Of a stretch of DNA of 64,000 nt, positions 23,943 to 35,906 are shown piece after piece (position 1 is the first letter of the stretch; every line of letters starts with the position of its first letter). A model generated the notes under the pieces. It was not told where the DNA came from and did not search any database. It saw only the letters and a program-made list of their open reading frames with translations. Source of the DNA: Mycobacterium arosiense ATCC BAA-1401 = DSM 45069 (GTDB lineage: Bacteria > Actinomycetota > Actinomycetes > Mycobacteriales > Mycobacteriaceae); NCBI RefSeq assembly GCF_002086125.1, contig NZ_MVHG01000013.1, forward strand, positions 37,269 through 101,268, written 5' to 3'. The position numbers were made by a program, and so were the translations under genes.

Positions 23943-25076
23943 ATGCAAGGTGCAGTTGCTGGTTTGGTGCTGCTGGTCGTCTTGGTGATCTTCGCGATCG
24001 TCGTGGTGGCCAAGTCGGTGGCGCTGATACCCCAGGCGGAGGCCGCGGTGATCGAACGGCTGGGCCGATACAGCCGCACGGTCAGCGGGCAGCTGACGTT
24101 GTTGGTGCCGTTCATCGATCGGGTGCGCGCCCGCGTGGATCTGCGTGAGCGGGTGGTGTCGTTCCCGCCGCAGCCGGTGATCACCGAGGACAACTTGACC
24201 CTCAACATCGACACCGTGGTCTACTTCCAGGTCACCGTTCCCCAGGCGGCGGTCTATGAGATCAGCAACTACATCGTCGGCGTCGAGCAGCTCACCACCA
24301 CCACGCTGCGCAACGTGGTCGGCGGCATGACGCTGGAGCAGACGCTGACGTCGCGCGACCAGATCAACGGGCAGCTGCGCGGCGTGCTCGACGAGGCGAC
24401 CGGCCGGTGGGGCCTGCGCGTCGCCCGGGTCGAATTGCGCAGCATCGATCCGCCGCCGTCGATTCAGGCGTCGATGGAAAAGCAGATGAAGGCCGACCGC
24501 GAGAAGCGGGCGATGATCCTGACCGCCGAAGGTATGCGCGAGGCGGCGATCAAGGAGGCCGAGGGCCAGAAGCAGGCGCAGATCCTGGCGGCCGAGGGCG
24601 CCAAGCAGGCCGCGATCCTGGGCGCCGAGGCCGACCGGCAGTCGCGGATGCTGCGCGCCCAAGGTGAACGCGCCGCGGCCTACCTGCAGGCGCAGGGGCA
24701 GGCCAAGGCCATCGAGAAGACGTTCGCCGCGATCAAGGCCGGCCGGCCCACCCCGGAGATGCTGGCTTACCAGTATCTGCAGACGCTGCCGGAGATGGCG
24801 CGCGGCGACGCCAACAAGGTGTGGGTGGTGCCCAGCGACTTCAGCGCGGCGTTGCAGGGGTTCACCAAGCTGCTGGGGGCGCCGGGCCAGGACGGCGTGT
24901 TCCGCTTCCAGCCATCGCCCGTCGACGACGCCCCCAAGCACAGCGCCGACGACGACGCCGACGTCGCCGACTGGTTCTCCACCGAGACCGACCCGGCGAT
25001 CGCCCAGGCGGTGGCCAAGGCGGAGGCGATAGCCCGCCAGCCGGCGGACGGCGCGACCGGCGAGCTGACTCCATAG
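23943..25076 (+). CDS. SPFH/Band 7 (stomatin-like) membrane protein (Rv1488)
   Basis: 377 aa SPFH protein. One N-terminal membrane segment (about 6-24), then the Band 7 domain (AEAAVIERLGRYSRT to LRSIDPP). A long Ala/Glu/Gln/Lys-rich coiled coil follows (about 180-270, with AEGQKQAQILAAEGAKQA) for oligomerisation, then an acidic tail (DDDADVADWFSTET). It is the partner of the NfeD-like protein upstream. The ATG follows AGAGAGGAAG. Confidence 0.93.
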   Translation: MQGAVAGLVLLVVLVIFAIVVVAKSVALIPQAEAAVIERLGRYSRTVSGQLTLLVPFIDRVRARVDLRERVVSFPPQPVITEDNLTLNIDTVVYFQVTVPQAAVYEISNYIVGVEQLTTTTLRNVVGGMTLEQTLTSRDQINGQLRGVLDEATGRWGLRVARVELRSIDPPPSIQASMEKQMKADREKRAMILTAEGMREAAIKEAEGQKQAQILAAEGAKQAAILGAEADRQSRMLRAQGERAAAYLQAQGQAKAIEKTFAAIKAGRPTPEMLAYQYLQTLPEMARGDANKVWVVPSDFSAALQGFTKLLGAPGQDGVFRFQPSPVDDAPKHSADDDADVADWFSTETDPAIAQAVAKAEAIARQPADGATGELTP

Positions 25077-25085
25077 GATTGCGGC

Positions 25086-25442
25086 ATGAGTGCGTTGACT
25101 TCACCGAAGAGCTATGCGGCGCTTGGGGCCTTCCACGCCGTCGACGCGGTACTGTGCGGCGTTCAGGTGGCGCCGATCAAGAAAGTGTTGGATGACGTGG
25201 GGCTGCCGGAGAACGTCCGGCCCGTGTTGCCCGCGGTGAAGGCGGCCGCCGCCGTCGGATTGCTGTCGGTCAACCGTTTTCCCGCCCTGGCGCGGCTGAC
25301 GACGGCGATGCTGACGTTGTACTTCGTCTTGGCGGTGGGCGCGCACGTCCGGGTGCGCGACAAAGTCGTCAACGGCGTTCCGGCCGCCCTGTTTTTGGCG
25401 CTGGTCGCCGCGATGACGATCAAGGGACCCGACAAGAACTAG
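25086..25442 (+). CDS. Small DoxX-like membrane protein (Rv1489)
   Basis: 118 aa protein with about four hydrophobic segments (for example LTTAMLTLYFVLAVGAHV and ALFLALVAAMTI), resembling the DoxX-like family. It follows the stomatin gene by 9 bp and is likely the end of that operon. Its last codons overlap tail to tail with the minus-strand nitroreductase-like gene by 4 bp. No catalytic motif is visible and its role is unknown. Confidence 0.8.
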   Translation: MSALTSPKSYAALGAFHAVDAVLCGVQVAPIKKVLDDVGLPENVRPVLPAVKAAAAVGLLSVNRFPALARLTTAMLTLYFVLAVGAHVRVRDKVVNGVPAALFLALVAAMTIKGPDKN

Positions 25443-25939
25443 TCGAGGCGCAGCTCGACCAGCGGCAGCGGGGTGTTGGTGTCGGTGATCGGTACGCCGA
25501 GCGCTTCCTCGAGCACCGGACGCATCCGCTGCCACGCCTTCGGATGCCGGGATCGGTAGGCGGCCAAGGCGTTATCGGCCTCGGGCGTGGTCATCACCCG
25601 CGCGGTCGCGGTCCTGGGCGGGCGGCTGCCGGCGTAGACCCGCACCCGCGGGTTGGCTTCAATGTTGCGGAACCACTGGGCTTTTCGGCCGAAGCCCGAT
25701 GCGACCACGTAGGTGTCGGGCGACGAGTGGTCGACGACCTCCAACGCCGCATAGCGCGCCAGCCCCGACTTGCGGCCGATGTGTTCGAGCAGCAGGATGC
25801 GTGAACCGAACAACGCGCCCGCGCGGGCTTTGTAAATCCAGATCGGCGCGCGCATGAGGCGGCGCGACCGCAGCAGCCGTCCGGCGAGTAAGGCGACACC
25901 GGTGGGACGCCGGCGGGCTCCGTTGTTGTCCGATGTCAT
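25439..25939 (-). CDS. F420-type deazaflavin-dependent nitroreductase family protein
   Basis: 166 aa protein of the Ddn / FDOR-B-like split beta-barrel family. Typical segments are LLLEHIGRKSGLARYAAL, VVASGFGRKAQWFRNI and NPRVRVYAGS. Members bind F420H2 or lipids and reduce diverse substrates, and the substrate here is unknown. The ATG at 25939 is preferred over 25951 because GGAGAG lies just upstream. It is a common mycobacterial family, here between the stomatin operon and the broken protease. Confidence 0.87.
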   Translation of the reverse strand: MTSDNNGARRRPTGVALLAGRLLRSRRLMRAPIWIYKARAGALFGSRILLLEHIGRKSGLARYAALEVVDHSSPDTYVVASGFGRKAQWFRNIEANPRVRVYAGSRPPRTATARVMTTPEADNALAAYRSRHPKAWQRMRPVLEEALGVPITDTNTPLPLVELRLD

Positions 25940-26009
25940 GCGGCTCTCCACGGTCGTCGGAGCTGGGTCACTCGAGAGGGTACTGGGCCGCCAAAGTGGG
26001 TTATCCCTT

Positions 26010-26999
26010 TCAGGGATGCGGGGAAGCCGGCGCGGTCACGGCCGTCAGGTGCCACTTGTCCAGCCAGGGCCGCACCAATTCGGCGACGGAGAATTTGGCC
26101 CGGGCCGCGCACCGGGCCCTGGGGGTGTAGGGGACGCCGCCGCGGATGAGGATGCCGACGGCGCTGACGGTGCCGTCCTTTTCGTACCGATACACCGGGC
26201 CGCCCGAATCGCCGCAGTGACCGCCCGCCAGGAATACCACCTTGCTGTCGGTGATCTTGACGATCGGCCCGCAGGAGTCCGCGCCGGAGCCCATGCCGAA
26301 CTTGCACAGTTGCTGGCCTATCTGCAGGCTGCTGGCGACACCGGTGACCGGCACCGACGCGGCGACCGCCGAGGACTGGGGGATGTTGTCGCCGTCCAGT
26401 GTGATCAGGCCGATGTCGTGCTGTTCGTTGTGCACTCCCTAGTTGATCGTCTCGCGGAACGTGCCCACCGTCGCGTAGGGCAGGACGCCGCCCAGGTTCA
26501 TCGTCACCTTGCTGGGTTGCCCGGGGCGGTTGCAGTGCCCGGCGGTGAGAATCTCGGCCGCACCGGTGCTGGTGTGCACCAGAAAGCCTGCGGTGCAACC
26601 CATTCCACCGGAGCGATCGGCGTAGGCGACGTAGATTCCCGCGCCCGGCCCCACCGCGATGGCGGCGGGCAGATCGATCGGCGCCAGGACGGGCGGCGGC
26701 ATCTGCGCCGCCGGCGTGGTGGCCCTGGGAAACAGGCAGACGGCCGTAACCAGGGCGGCGATGCTGCACACCGCCGCGAGGGTGAGCAACGTGGTGTGCA
26801 GCTTGGCGCGCCGTGGCTGCGCGACCGGCGCGGCGAACGGGTTCCTCTTCGGGCTGCGGCGCCGTGCGTCCCGGTCGGGCAGCAAACCCAGGACGGCGAG
26901 CACCGCTAACACCAGGGCGCTCAGCGGCAGCGCGACGGTGCGAGCCGGCGAGTACGGCGTCCCCCAGCTCGCGACCTCCAGGGCGTACACCTTCACCAT
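26010..26999 (-). pseudogene. Trypsin-like serine protease interrupted by an in-frame TAG
   Basis: One continuous minus-strand frame of 330 codons encodes a membrane-anchored chymotrypsin-fold protease, but a TAG at 26439-26441 splits it. The upstream part (26999-26439) has hydrophobic segments (about residues 24-41 and 70-88) and the catalytic histidine in EILTAGHC. The downstream part has the catalytic aspartate in QHDIGLITLD and serine in HCGDSGGPVY. The stop falls between histidine and aspartate (ETIN, stop, GVHNEQHD), so neither half can be active alone. The rest of the frame is intact, which suggests a recent loss, a sequencing error or readthrough. Confidence 0.8.
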
Positions 27000-27047
27000 T
27001 ACAGCGGTCTTCGCCGCACCGCGCGGCGGTCTTACCGAAGTTGGTGA

Positions 27048-27815
27048 TCAGGCGACGGTGGCCGGCTCGGGCGAGGGTTCGTCGCGCTGCGCACGGCGCG
27101 CACGGCGGTGATGCCGGCGGAAGTGGCGGATTTCGATGATCAGCCCGCTCAGTCCCAGCGCGCTGCTGATCGCGGATACCAGATACAGCAGCGCGCTGAT
27201 GTGACCGGCGAGCGCATCGCCGAGAACGACGACGGCGGTGGTGCCGGGCAGCAACCCGGCCAGAGTCGCCAGCGCGTAGGGCAGCACCCGCACGCTCGAC
27301 GCGCCCGCGGCGTAGTTGAGCGCCGAGAACGGCACCGCGGGTATCAGCCGCAGCGACACGATGGCCAGCCAGCCCCGTTGTCGCAGGCGCTCTTCCACCG
27401 TTTCGATGGATCGATACCGCGCCAGCCGGTTCAGCCGCCATCCGGCCGCGCGCACCAGCAGCAGCGCAATCATCGCGCTCGCGGTGCTGGCGACCACTGC
27501 GATGGCAACGCCCAACAGCGGCCCGAACAGCAGTCCGGCCGCCAGGGTGAACGCCGTGCGCGGAATGGGCACCACCGTCACGACGATGTGGGTGATCAAG
27601 AACGCCAGGGGGAACCACGGTCCGACGGACTGCGCCCAGTCGCGCATCTGCACCGGCGTGGGCAGCGGAAGCCACGACGCCAGCACCACCAGCGTTGTGA
27701 TGCCCACCACTGCCCAGGCGATCCGCGACCGGGACACGCTTCGCGCGGCGACGCCCATGGCGCAGCCGAGATCGCGCAGCGTTTCGGCGATTTTGCTGGT
27801 GGCGGAACCCGTCAC
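27048..27815 (-). CDS. TVP38/TMEM64 (DedA-like) membrane protein (Rv1491c)
   Basis: 255 aa polytopic membrane protein of the TVP38/TMEM64 (SNARE-associated) family. The family core is visible in FTLAAGLLFGPLLGVAIAV, and in RLIPAVPFSALNYAAGASSV with the conserved prolines and glycines of the re-entrant loops. The C-terminus is a basic tail (RHFRRHHRRARRAQR). Related proteins scramble or transport lipids, so lipid trafficking is a family-based inference. It matches Rv1491c and lies upstream of, and divergent from, mutA. Confidence 0.9.
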   Translation of the reverse strand: MTGSATSKIAETLRDLGCAMGVAARSVSRSRIAWAVVGITTLVVLASWLPLPTPVQMRDWAQSVGPWFPLAFLITHIVVTVVPIPRTAFTLAAGLLFGPLLGVAIAVVASTASAMIALLLVRAAGWRLNRLARYRSIETVEERLRQRGWLAIVSLRLIPAVPFSALNYAAGASSVRVLPYALATLAGLLPGTTAVVVLGDALAGHISALLYLVSAISSALGLSGLIIEIRHFRRHHRRARRAQRDEPSPEPATVA

Positions 27816-27994
27816 GGCTCCCTAGGGTACGGGCCGCAGGTGAATAGGGCGTTTCGCGACGCCGGTGTTTCATCGGGAATCGGCCCGGCGGCCGCACCTG
27901 GCGGTTTTTAGCGACGAGCGGTCATCAATTAGCCTCGGTAGCTAAGTGGTATCCCCAGAGCTTTAGCTTAAATGCTGGGAAAAGGGAGCAATCG

Positions 27995-29872
27995 GTGTCC
28001 ATTGATGTACCCGAGCTCGCGGACCTGGAACAGGTTCGCGGGCGTTGGCGCAGTGCGGTCGCCGGTGTGCTGGCCAAAAGCACCCGGAAGGACCCCGAGC
28101 AGTTGGGGGACGCGCCCGAGCGGCTGCTGGAAACCCCGACGTATGACGGGATCGCGATCCGCGCGCTCTACACCGCACTCGACGAATTGCCGGAACCGCC
28201 GCTGCCGGGTGAGTGGCCCTTCGTGCGCGGCGGCGACGCGCTGCGCGACGTCAAGTCCGGCTGGAAGGTCGCCGAGGCTTTCCCCGCGACGCCGGTGCCC
28301 GGTGTGGCGGCAAAGGACGTCAACTCCGCGGTGCTCGACGCGCTCGGCAACGGGGCCGGCGCGGTGGTCCTGCGGATCGGGGAGTCGGGCGTTTCGCCCG
28401 ACCAGCTGGGCGAGGCGCTCGAGGGCGTCTACCTGAGCATGGCGCCACTGATCCTGGAGGCCGGGGCCGACTACGCGGCGGCCAGCGACGCGGCGTTGGC
28501 GCTGGTTGATGCGGTCGAGCCCGACCAGCGCGCCACCCTGTCGATCGACCTGGGCGCTGACCCGCTGAGCGCAACCCTCAGTGAGCGGCCAGCGCCGAAG
28601 ATCGAGGACGTGGTCGCCGTCGCCAAGCGGGCCGCCCACCACACCGGGGTGCGTGCGATCACCGTCGACGGGCCCGCCTTCCACAACCTCGGCGCCAACG
28701 CGACGTGGGAGCTCGCCGCGAGTGTGGCGGCCGCGGTGAGTTACCTGCGGGTGCTCACCGAATCGGGGCTCTCGATCGGTCAGGCGTTGCAGCAGATCAG
28801 CTTCCGGTTCGCCGCCGATGACGACCAGTTCATCACGATCGCCAAGTTCCGCGCCGCGCGCAACCTGTGGGCGCGGGTCGCCGAGGTTGTCGGCGAGCCG
28901 GACGCCGGCGCGGCCGTCACCCACGCCGAGACGTCGCTGCCGATGATGACGCAACGCGACCCGTGGGTGAACATGCTGCGCTGCACCCTGGCCGCCTTCG
29001 GCGCCGGTGTCGGTGGCGCCGACTCCCTGCTGGTGTTCCCGTTCGATGTGGCCATCGACGGCGGATTCCCGGACATGGCAACGAGTTTCGCGCGCCGCAT
29101 CGCGCGCAACACGCAGCTGCTGCTGCTCGAGGAGTCACACGTGGGCCGCGTGCTGGATCCGGCCGGTGGATCCTGGTTCGTGGAGGACCTCACCCGTCGC
29201 CTGGCCGAGCAGGCCTGGGAGCACTTCCAGGCCATCGAGGCGCGGGGCGGATTCACGCAGGCCCGCGACTTCATCGCCGGTCAGATCGCCGAGGTCGCCG
29301 CCCGTCGCAGCGACGACATCGCACACCGCCGGACCGCGATCACCGGCGTCAACGAATTCCCCAACCTCACCGAACCGCCCCTGCCGCAAAGCGATTCGAC
29401 GTATTCGCCGCTCGCCGCCGGGAAGCTGGTGCGGTACGCCGCGGAGTTCGAGGCGCTGCGGGACCGCTCGGACGCCTACCTGGCCCGCACCGGATCCCGC
29501 CCGCAGGTGCTGTTGTTGCCGCTGGGCCCGCTGGCCGAAAACAACATCCGCGCGACGTTCGCCTCGAACCTGCTGGCCTCCGGCGGCATCGAGGCGATCA
29601 ACCCGGGAACGGTCGACGCCGGCGGCGTCGCCTCGGCGGTGTCCGACGCGGGGTCGCCGACGGTAGCGGTCATCTGCGGCACCGACAAGCGCTACCAGGA
29701 CGAGGCTTCGGGCGTCGTGCGGGCGGCGCGCAACGCCGGCATCGCGCGGGTCTATCTGGCCGGGCCCGAGAAGGCCGTCGCCGACGCCGAGCACCAACCG
29801 GACCAATTCCTGACCGCGAAAATCAATGCGGTGCAAGCTCTGTCGGATCTGCTCACGAGGCTGGGAGCGTAG
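27995..29872 (+). CDS. mutA: Methylmalonyl-CoA mutase small subunit
   Basis: 625 aa beta subunit of the heterodimeric adenosylcobalamin-dependent mutase (Rv1492). It has the TIM-barrel domain and a degenerate B12 domain (from about residue 500) that lacks the DxHxxG motif, as expected for the non-catalytic chain. The GTG start at 27995 follows AAAGGGAG. A gap of 179 bp separates it from the divergent TVP38-type gene. mutB follows after 5 bp. Confidence 0.96.
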   Translation: MSIDVPELADLEQVRGRWRSAVAGVLAKSTRKDPEQLGDAPERLLETPTYDGIAIRALYTALDELPEPPLPGEWPFVRGGDALRDVKSGWKVAEAFPATPVPGVAAKDVNSAVLDALGNGAGAVVLRIGESGVSPDQLGEALEGVYLSMAPLILEAGADYAAASDAALALVDAVEPDQRATLSIDLGADPLSATLSERPAPKIEDVVAVAKRAAHHTGVRAITVDGPAFHNLGANATWELAASVAAAVSYLRVLTESGLSIGQALQQISFRFAADDDQFITIAKFRAARNLWARVAEVVGEPDAGAAVTHAETSLPMMTQRDPWVNMLRCTLAAFGAGVGGADSLLVFPFDVAIDGGFPDMATSFARRIARNTQLLLLEESHVGRVLDPAGGSWFVEDLTRRLAEQAWEHFQAIEARGGFTQARDFIAGQIAEVAARRSDDIAHRRTAITGVNEFPNLTEPPLPQSDSTYSPLAAGKLVRYAAEFEALRDRSDAYLARTGSRPQVLLLPLGPLAENNIRATFASNLLASGGIEAINPGTVDAGGVASAVSDAGSPTVAVICGTDKRYQDEASGVVRAARNAGIARVYLAGPEKAVADAEHQPDQFLTAKINAVQALSDLLTRLGA

Positions 29873-29877
29873 TTAGA

Positions 29878-32130
<2,253 letters not shown>

Positions 32131-32148
32131 ATGGCTGACGATCTCTTC

Positions 32149-32208
32149 CGCGAGCGTAAGCACACTGCAGATTCGGCCGGGTTTTTTCGCAGTGTGCTTA
32201 CGCTCGCG
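32149..32208. repeat. 60-bp palindromic repeat, copy C (solo)
   Basis: Arms 32149-32168 and 32189-32208 are perfectly complementary over 20 bases (CGCGAGCGTAAGCACACTGC) around a loop containing GTTTTTT. It is the same family as copies A and B at 18.8 and 19.7 kb, but no DUF559 gene is next to it. It sits 19 bp after the mutB stop and may terminate the mutAB transcript. Confidence 0.9.
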
Positions 32209-32237
32209 GCCCGAAGGAGCTGGGCCCGAAGGAGCTG
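32208..32237 (+). repeat. 15-bp tandem duplication of the meaB ribosome-binding site
   Basis: GGCCCGAAGGAGCTG occurs twice head to tail (32208-32222 and 32223-32237), abutting palindrome C. Each copy carries an AAGGAG Shine-Dalgarno core. The second ends six bases before the meaB ATG and is the likely functional one. Confidence 0.85.
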
Positions 32238-32240
32238 GAG

Positions 32241-33221
32241 ATGAGCTCGGAGCTGGCCGAGGCGGTCCGCAACGGTGACCGCGCGGCGTTGCCGCGGGCC
32301 ATCACGCTGCTGGAGTCCACTCGCGCCGATCACCGCGAGCAGGCGCAGCAGCTGCTGCTGGAGCTGACGCCGGATTCGGGCAACGCCTATCGCGTCGGCA
32401 TCACCGGGATCCCCGGGGTGGGCAAGTCCACCAGCATCGAGGCCCTCGGCATGCATCTGATCGAGCTGGGGCACCGGGTGGCCGTGCTGGCCGTCGACCC
32501 GTCATCGACGCGGACCGGCGGCTCGATCCTGGGCGACAAAACCCGAATGGCGCGCCTGGCAATGCATCCGGATGCCTACATCCGGCCGTCGCCCACGTCG
32601 GGCACCCTGGGCGGGGTGGCCAAGGCGACCCGCGAAACGACGGTGCTGCTCGAGGCCGCCGGCTTCGACGTGATCCTGATCGAGACCGTCGGCGTCGGTC
32701 AGTCCGAGGTGACGGTGGCCAACATGGTCGACACGTTCGTGCTGCTGACCCTGGCGCGCGGGGGCGATCAGCTGCAGGGCATCAAGAAGGGCGTGCTGGA
32801 GCTGGCCGACATCGTGGTGGTGAACAAGGCCGACGGCGATCACCTCGCCGAGGCCCGGTCGGCGGCGCGCGAGCTGTTCGGGGCGATCAGGCTTATCCAT
32901 CCGCGTGAAACGCTCTGGCGCCCGCCCGTTCTCACGATGAGCGCGGCCGAGGGGACCGGCCTGAAGGAATTGTGGGACACCGTCGAACGGCATCGCCAGG
33001 TCCTGAGCGAGGCGGGGGAGTTGGAGGCGCGCCGCCGGGATCAGCTGGTCGACTGGACCTGGCAGATGGTGCGCGACACGGTGCTGGACCGGTTGTTGAC
33101 CAACCCTGCGGTGCGCAAGGTCCGCGCCGACGTGGAGCGAAAGGTCAAGGCGGGGGAGCTAACTCCCGCGCTGGCGGCCCAGCAGATTTTGACGGCCAGC
33201 GACGGATTAACGGATGAGTAA
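32241..33221 (+). CDS. meaB: MeaB G-protein chaperone of methylmalonyl-CoA mutase
   Basis: 326 aa P-loop GTPase of the MeaB/ArgK family (Rv1496) that loads and protects cobalamin in MutAB. Walker A GIPGVGKST, switch segment IETVGVGQSEV and base-recognition NKADGD are visible. The C-terminal dimerisation arm is present. The ATG at 32241 has AAGGAG six bases upstream. It functions with mutAB, 110 bp upstream. Confidence 0.95.
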   Translation: MSSELAEAVRNGDRAALPRAITLLESTRADHREQAQQLLLELTPDSGNAYRVGITGIPGVGKSTSIEALGMHLIELGHRVAVLAVDPSSTRTGGSILGDKTRMARLAMHPDAYIRPSPTSGTLGGVAKATRETTVLLEAAGFDVILIETVGVGQSEVTVANMVDTFVLLTLARGGDQLQGIKKGVLELADIVVVNKADGDHLAEARSAARELFGAIRLIHPRETLWRPPVLTMSAAEGTGLKELWDTVERHRQVLSEAGELEARRRDQLVDWTWQMVRDTVLDRLLTNPAVRKVRADVERKVKAGELTPALAAQQILTASDGLTDE

Positions 33222-33273
33222 ATAATTTCCGTTTCGCTCCTGCCGGTTGTGTAATGCACGTAAATTCAAAGTT

Positions 33274-34560
33274 GTGACGGTGGATGCCCGAGTCGATCGC
33301 CGCGCGGTCCGTGTCCACGATGACTTTGACGCAGGTCATCGTGTGTCCGGCGCGGCGGACTCACACTTCGGTTGCGTCGTTCGCAGTTTCGCCAGCATGT
33401 TCCCCGCGCGCCGGTTCGGTGGCGGGGCGTTGGCCGTCTATGTCGACGGGCAGCCCGTCGTGGACGTCTGGACGGGTTGCGCCGATCGGGCCGGGCAGCG
33501 GCCGTGGACGGAGAACACCGCCGCGATGGTTTTCTCGGCGACCAAGGGGATGGCCGCTACCGTCATCCACCGGCTCGCTGACCGGGGCCTGATCGACTAC
33601 GAGGCGCCCGTTGCCGAGTACTGGCCGCAGTTCGCGGCCAACGGCAAGGCCGACATGACCGTGCGCCAGGTCATGCGACACGAGGCCGGGCTGTCCGGCC
33701 TGCGCGGCGCCACCAAGGAAGAACTGCTCGATCACGTCGTGATGGAGGAGAAGCTGGCCGCTGCGGCGCCCGGACGGCTGCTTGGCAAATCGGCGTACCA
33801 CGCGCTGACGTTCGGCTGGTTGATGTCCGGCCTGGGCCGGGCCGTGACCGGAAAGGGCATGGCCACGCTGATCCGCGAGGAGCTCGCCGAGCCGTTGGGC
33901 ACCGACGGCCTGCACCTCGGTCGGCCGCCGGCTAATGCGCCGACGCGGGTCGCCGAGATCATCTGCCCGCAAAACATGATCGGAAACCGCGTCCTCAGCT
34001 ACGTGACGCGCAAGGTCGCCAACGAGATGTCCGGGGCGTACCGGTCGATGTATTTCAAGGGTCTGGTCGCCGCCGTGCAGGGTGACATTCCCTTGCTGGA
34101 CGCGGAGATCCCGGCGGCGAACGGCGTAGCCACTGCGCGCGGGCTGGCCCGGATGTATGGCGCGATCGCCAATGGCGGCGAGGTTGACGGCATCCGCTTC
34201 CTCTCCCGTCAGCTGGTCGCGGGCCTGACGGGCGAGCGGAGCCTGCGACCGGACCGAAACCTGTACGTGCCGTTGGCTTTTCACCTGGGATATCACAGTC
34301 TGCCGGTCGGCGGCATGATGCCCGGCTTCGGTCACGTCGGGTTGGGTGGTTCGCTGGGATGGGCCGACCCCGCCTCGGGGGTGGCGTTCGCGTTGGTGCA
34401 CAACCGGCTGCTGACGCCCCTGGTGATGACCGATCACGCGGCGTTCGTCGGGATCTATGCCCTGATCCGCCGGGCCGCCGACAAGGTGCGCAAGCGCGGA
34501 TTCCGTCCGGTCACCGAGTTCGGTGCGCCGTTCTCCGAGCCGGAAGCCGTCGCCGGCTGA
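33274..34560 (+). CDS. lipL: Serine esterase/beta-lactamase family lipase LipL
   Basis: 428 aa protein of the class C beta-lactamase-like esterase family (Rv1497). The SxxK nucleophile motif is SATKG and the tyrosine motif is likely in KSAYHAL. The C-terminal GFGHVGLGGSLGW is typical. It hydrolyses ester bonds, and the physiological substrate is unknown. The GTG at 33274 was preferred to an upstream start at 33247 because the M. tuberculosis protein begins there, at VDARVDRRAV-like residues. This is the last gene syntenic with the M. tuberculosis core before the accessory glycan region. Confidence 0.92.
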   Translation: MTVDARVDRRAVRVHDDFDAGHRVSGAADSHFGCVVRSFASMFPARRFGGGALAVYVDGQPVVDVWTGCADRAGQRPWTENTAAMVFSATKGMAATVIHRLADRGLIDYEAPVAEYWPQFAANGKADMTVRQVMRHEAGLSGLRGATKEELLDHVVMEEKLAAAAPGRLLGKSAYHALTFGWLMSGLGRAVTGKGMATLIREELAEPLGTDGLHLGRPPANAPTRVAEIICPQNMIGNRVLSYVTRKVANEMSGAYRSMYFKGLVAAVQGDIPLLDAEIPAANGVATARGLARMYGAIANGGEVDGIRFLSRQLVAGLTGERSLRPDRNLYVPLAFHLGYHSLPVGGMMPGFGHVGLGGSLGWADPASGVAFALVHNRLLTPLVMTDHAAFVGIYALIRRAADKVRKRGFRPVTEFGAPFSEPEAVAG

Positions 34561-34628
34561 CCCAAAGGCCCGAAGCGCACTCGGCTCGAAAGCGCCCGCG
34601 ACGCCGACAACGTCGTGATAATGACCGC

Positions 34629-35906
34629 ATGAAATTTGTGCTGGCAAGCTACGGAAGTCGCGGTGATATCGAGCCTTCCGTTGCTATCGGTAGCGAACTG
34701 CTTCGCAGGGGACACGAAGTTGATATTGCCGTCCCGCCCGACTTCGTAAGTTTCGCTGAAAAAGCGGGACTTTCGGCCGTCGCCTACGGGCCAAATTTGC
34801 ACGAATTCTGGGACGAGAATTTCCTACGGAGCTTCTGGCCGAACTTGCTCCGCAGCCTTTGGACTATCCGGGAGCCGATCAGGTTGGTGCGAGAACTATG
34901 GGAGCCTTGCCTTCGGCACTGGAAGGAAATGAGCCAGACGCTGACGTCGCTGTGCGACGGGGCTGACCTGCTGTTCACTGGTCTGCTTTATCAGGATCTC
35001 GCCGTCAGTGTCGCGGAGTACTACCACGCCCCATTTGTCACGCTGCACTATTTCCCCATACGGCCCAATGGTCAGCTCTTCGATAGCGTGCCATCGCCGG
35101 TATTGCGCTCGGCAATGACATTGCACGACTGGTTCTGCTGGCGCATGAACAAGAGGGCCGAGGACGCGCAACGCCGTGAACTGGGCCTACCCAAAGCGAC
35201 CCGCTTCGCTGGGCGACGGATAGTGGAAAGCGGATCGTTGGAAATCCAGGCCTATGACACGGCCTTCTTCCCTGGCCTGGAAGCCGAGTGGGAGAAATGG
35301 GGCGACCGGCGTCCTTTCGTCGGTGCGCTGACGATGGAGATGGCCACGGACGTCGATGACGAGGTTGCGTCATGGATCGCGTCGGGGAGCCCCCCGATTT
35401 GTTTCTGCCTGGCAACCATAGCGGTCGAATCACCGGCAGCCACAGTCGAACTGATTGGCGGGGCCTGTGCGGAGCTGGGTGAACGAGCGTTGGTTTGCAC
35501 CGGCTTGCGTGACTTCAGCGGTGCGCCCCAATTCGAGCACGTGAAGGTGGCGGGCATGGTGAATTACGGCACCACCTTCCCCGCCTGCCGTGCAGTCGTT
35601 CATCACGGCGGCTCGGGCACCACAGCGGCTGGTCTGCGCGCCGGGATGCCCACTTTGATCCTGTGGACGGCGGGAGATCAGCCTTTCTGGGCCGCATCGG
35701 TGAAACGACTGAAGGTCGGTACCGCCCGGCGCTTTGCGGCGACGAACCGCCAGTCGTTGGTCGCCGACCTGCGGCGTATTCTGGCGCCCGAATACACCAC
35801 TCGCGCTCGCGATTTCGCCACCCACATGACTAAACCCGCAGAAAGCGTCGCGCGAGCTGCTGAACTAGTGGAGGAGTTCGCCCGCGTCAAGCGGGTTGCC
35901 TCATAG
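34629..35906 (+). CDS. GT1 glycosyltransferase, Rv1524/Rv1526c type (copy 1)
   Basis: 425 aa GT-B fold glycosyltransferase of the UGT-like family used by mycobacteria to decorate glycolipids (GPL Gtf, Rv1524, Rv1526c). N-terminal acceptor side ASYGSRGDIEPSVAIG, C-terminal donor side VVHHGGSGTTAAGLRAGMP followed by WTAGDQPFWA with the DQ pair expected to hold the donor sugar. ATG 34629. It is the most divergent of the three family members in the window. It begins 68 bp after lipL and opens the accessory region. The donor and acceptor cannot be read from sequence. Confidence 0.9.
   Translation: MKFVLASYGSRGDIEPSVAIGSELLRRGHEVDIAVPPDFVSFAEKAGLSAVAYGPNLHEFWDENFLRSFWPNLLRSLWTIREPIRLVRELWEPCLRHWKEMSQTLTSLCDGADLLFTGLLYQDLAVSVAEYYHAPFVTLHYFPIRPNGQLFDSVPSPVLRSAMTLHDWFCWRMNKRAEDAQRRELGLPKATRFAGRRIVESGSLEIQAYDTAFFPGLEAEWEKWGDRRPFVGALTMEMATDVDDEVASWIASGSPPICFCLATIAVESPAATVELIGGACAELGERALVCTGLRDFSGAPQFEHVKVAGMVNYGTTFPACRAVVHHGGSGTTAAGLRAGMPTLILWTAGDQPFWAASVKRLKVGTARRFAATNRQSLVADLRRILAPEYTTRARDFATHMTKPAESVARAAELVEEFARVKRVAS

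Noticed and set aside
27930..27990. tRNA-like GGTAGCT and GTGGTA strings before mutA
   Set aside because: No acceptor, anticodon or T-arm pairing. It is only leader sequence, with a weak CCCAG/CTGGG hairpin near the ribosome-binding site.
33247..33273. Longer start for lipL
   Set aside because: Adds MCNARKFKV, which has no counterpart in M. tuberculosis LipL and no clear ribosome-binding site.
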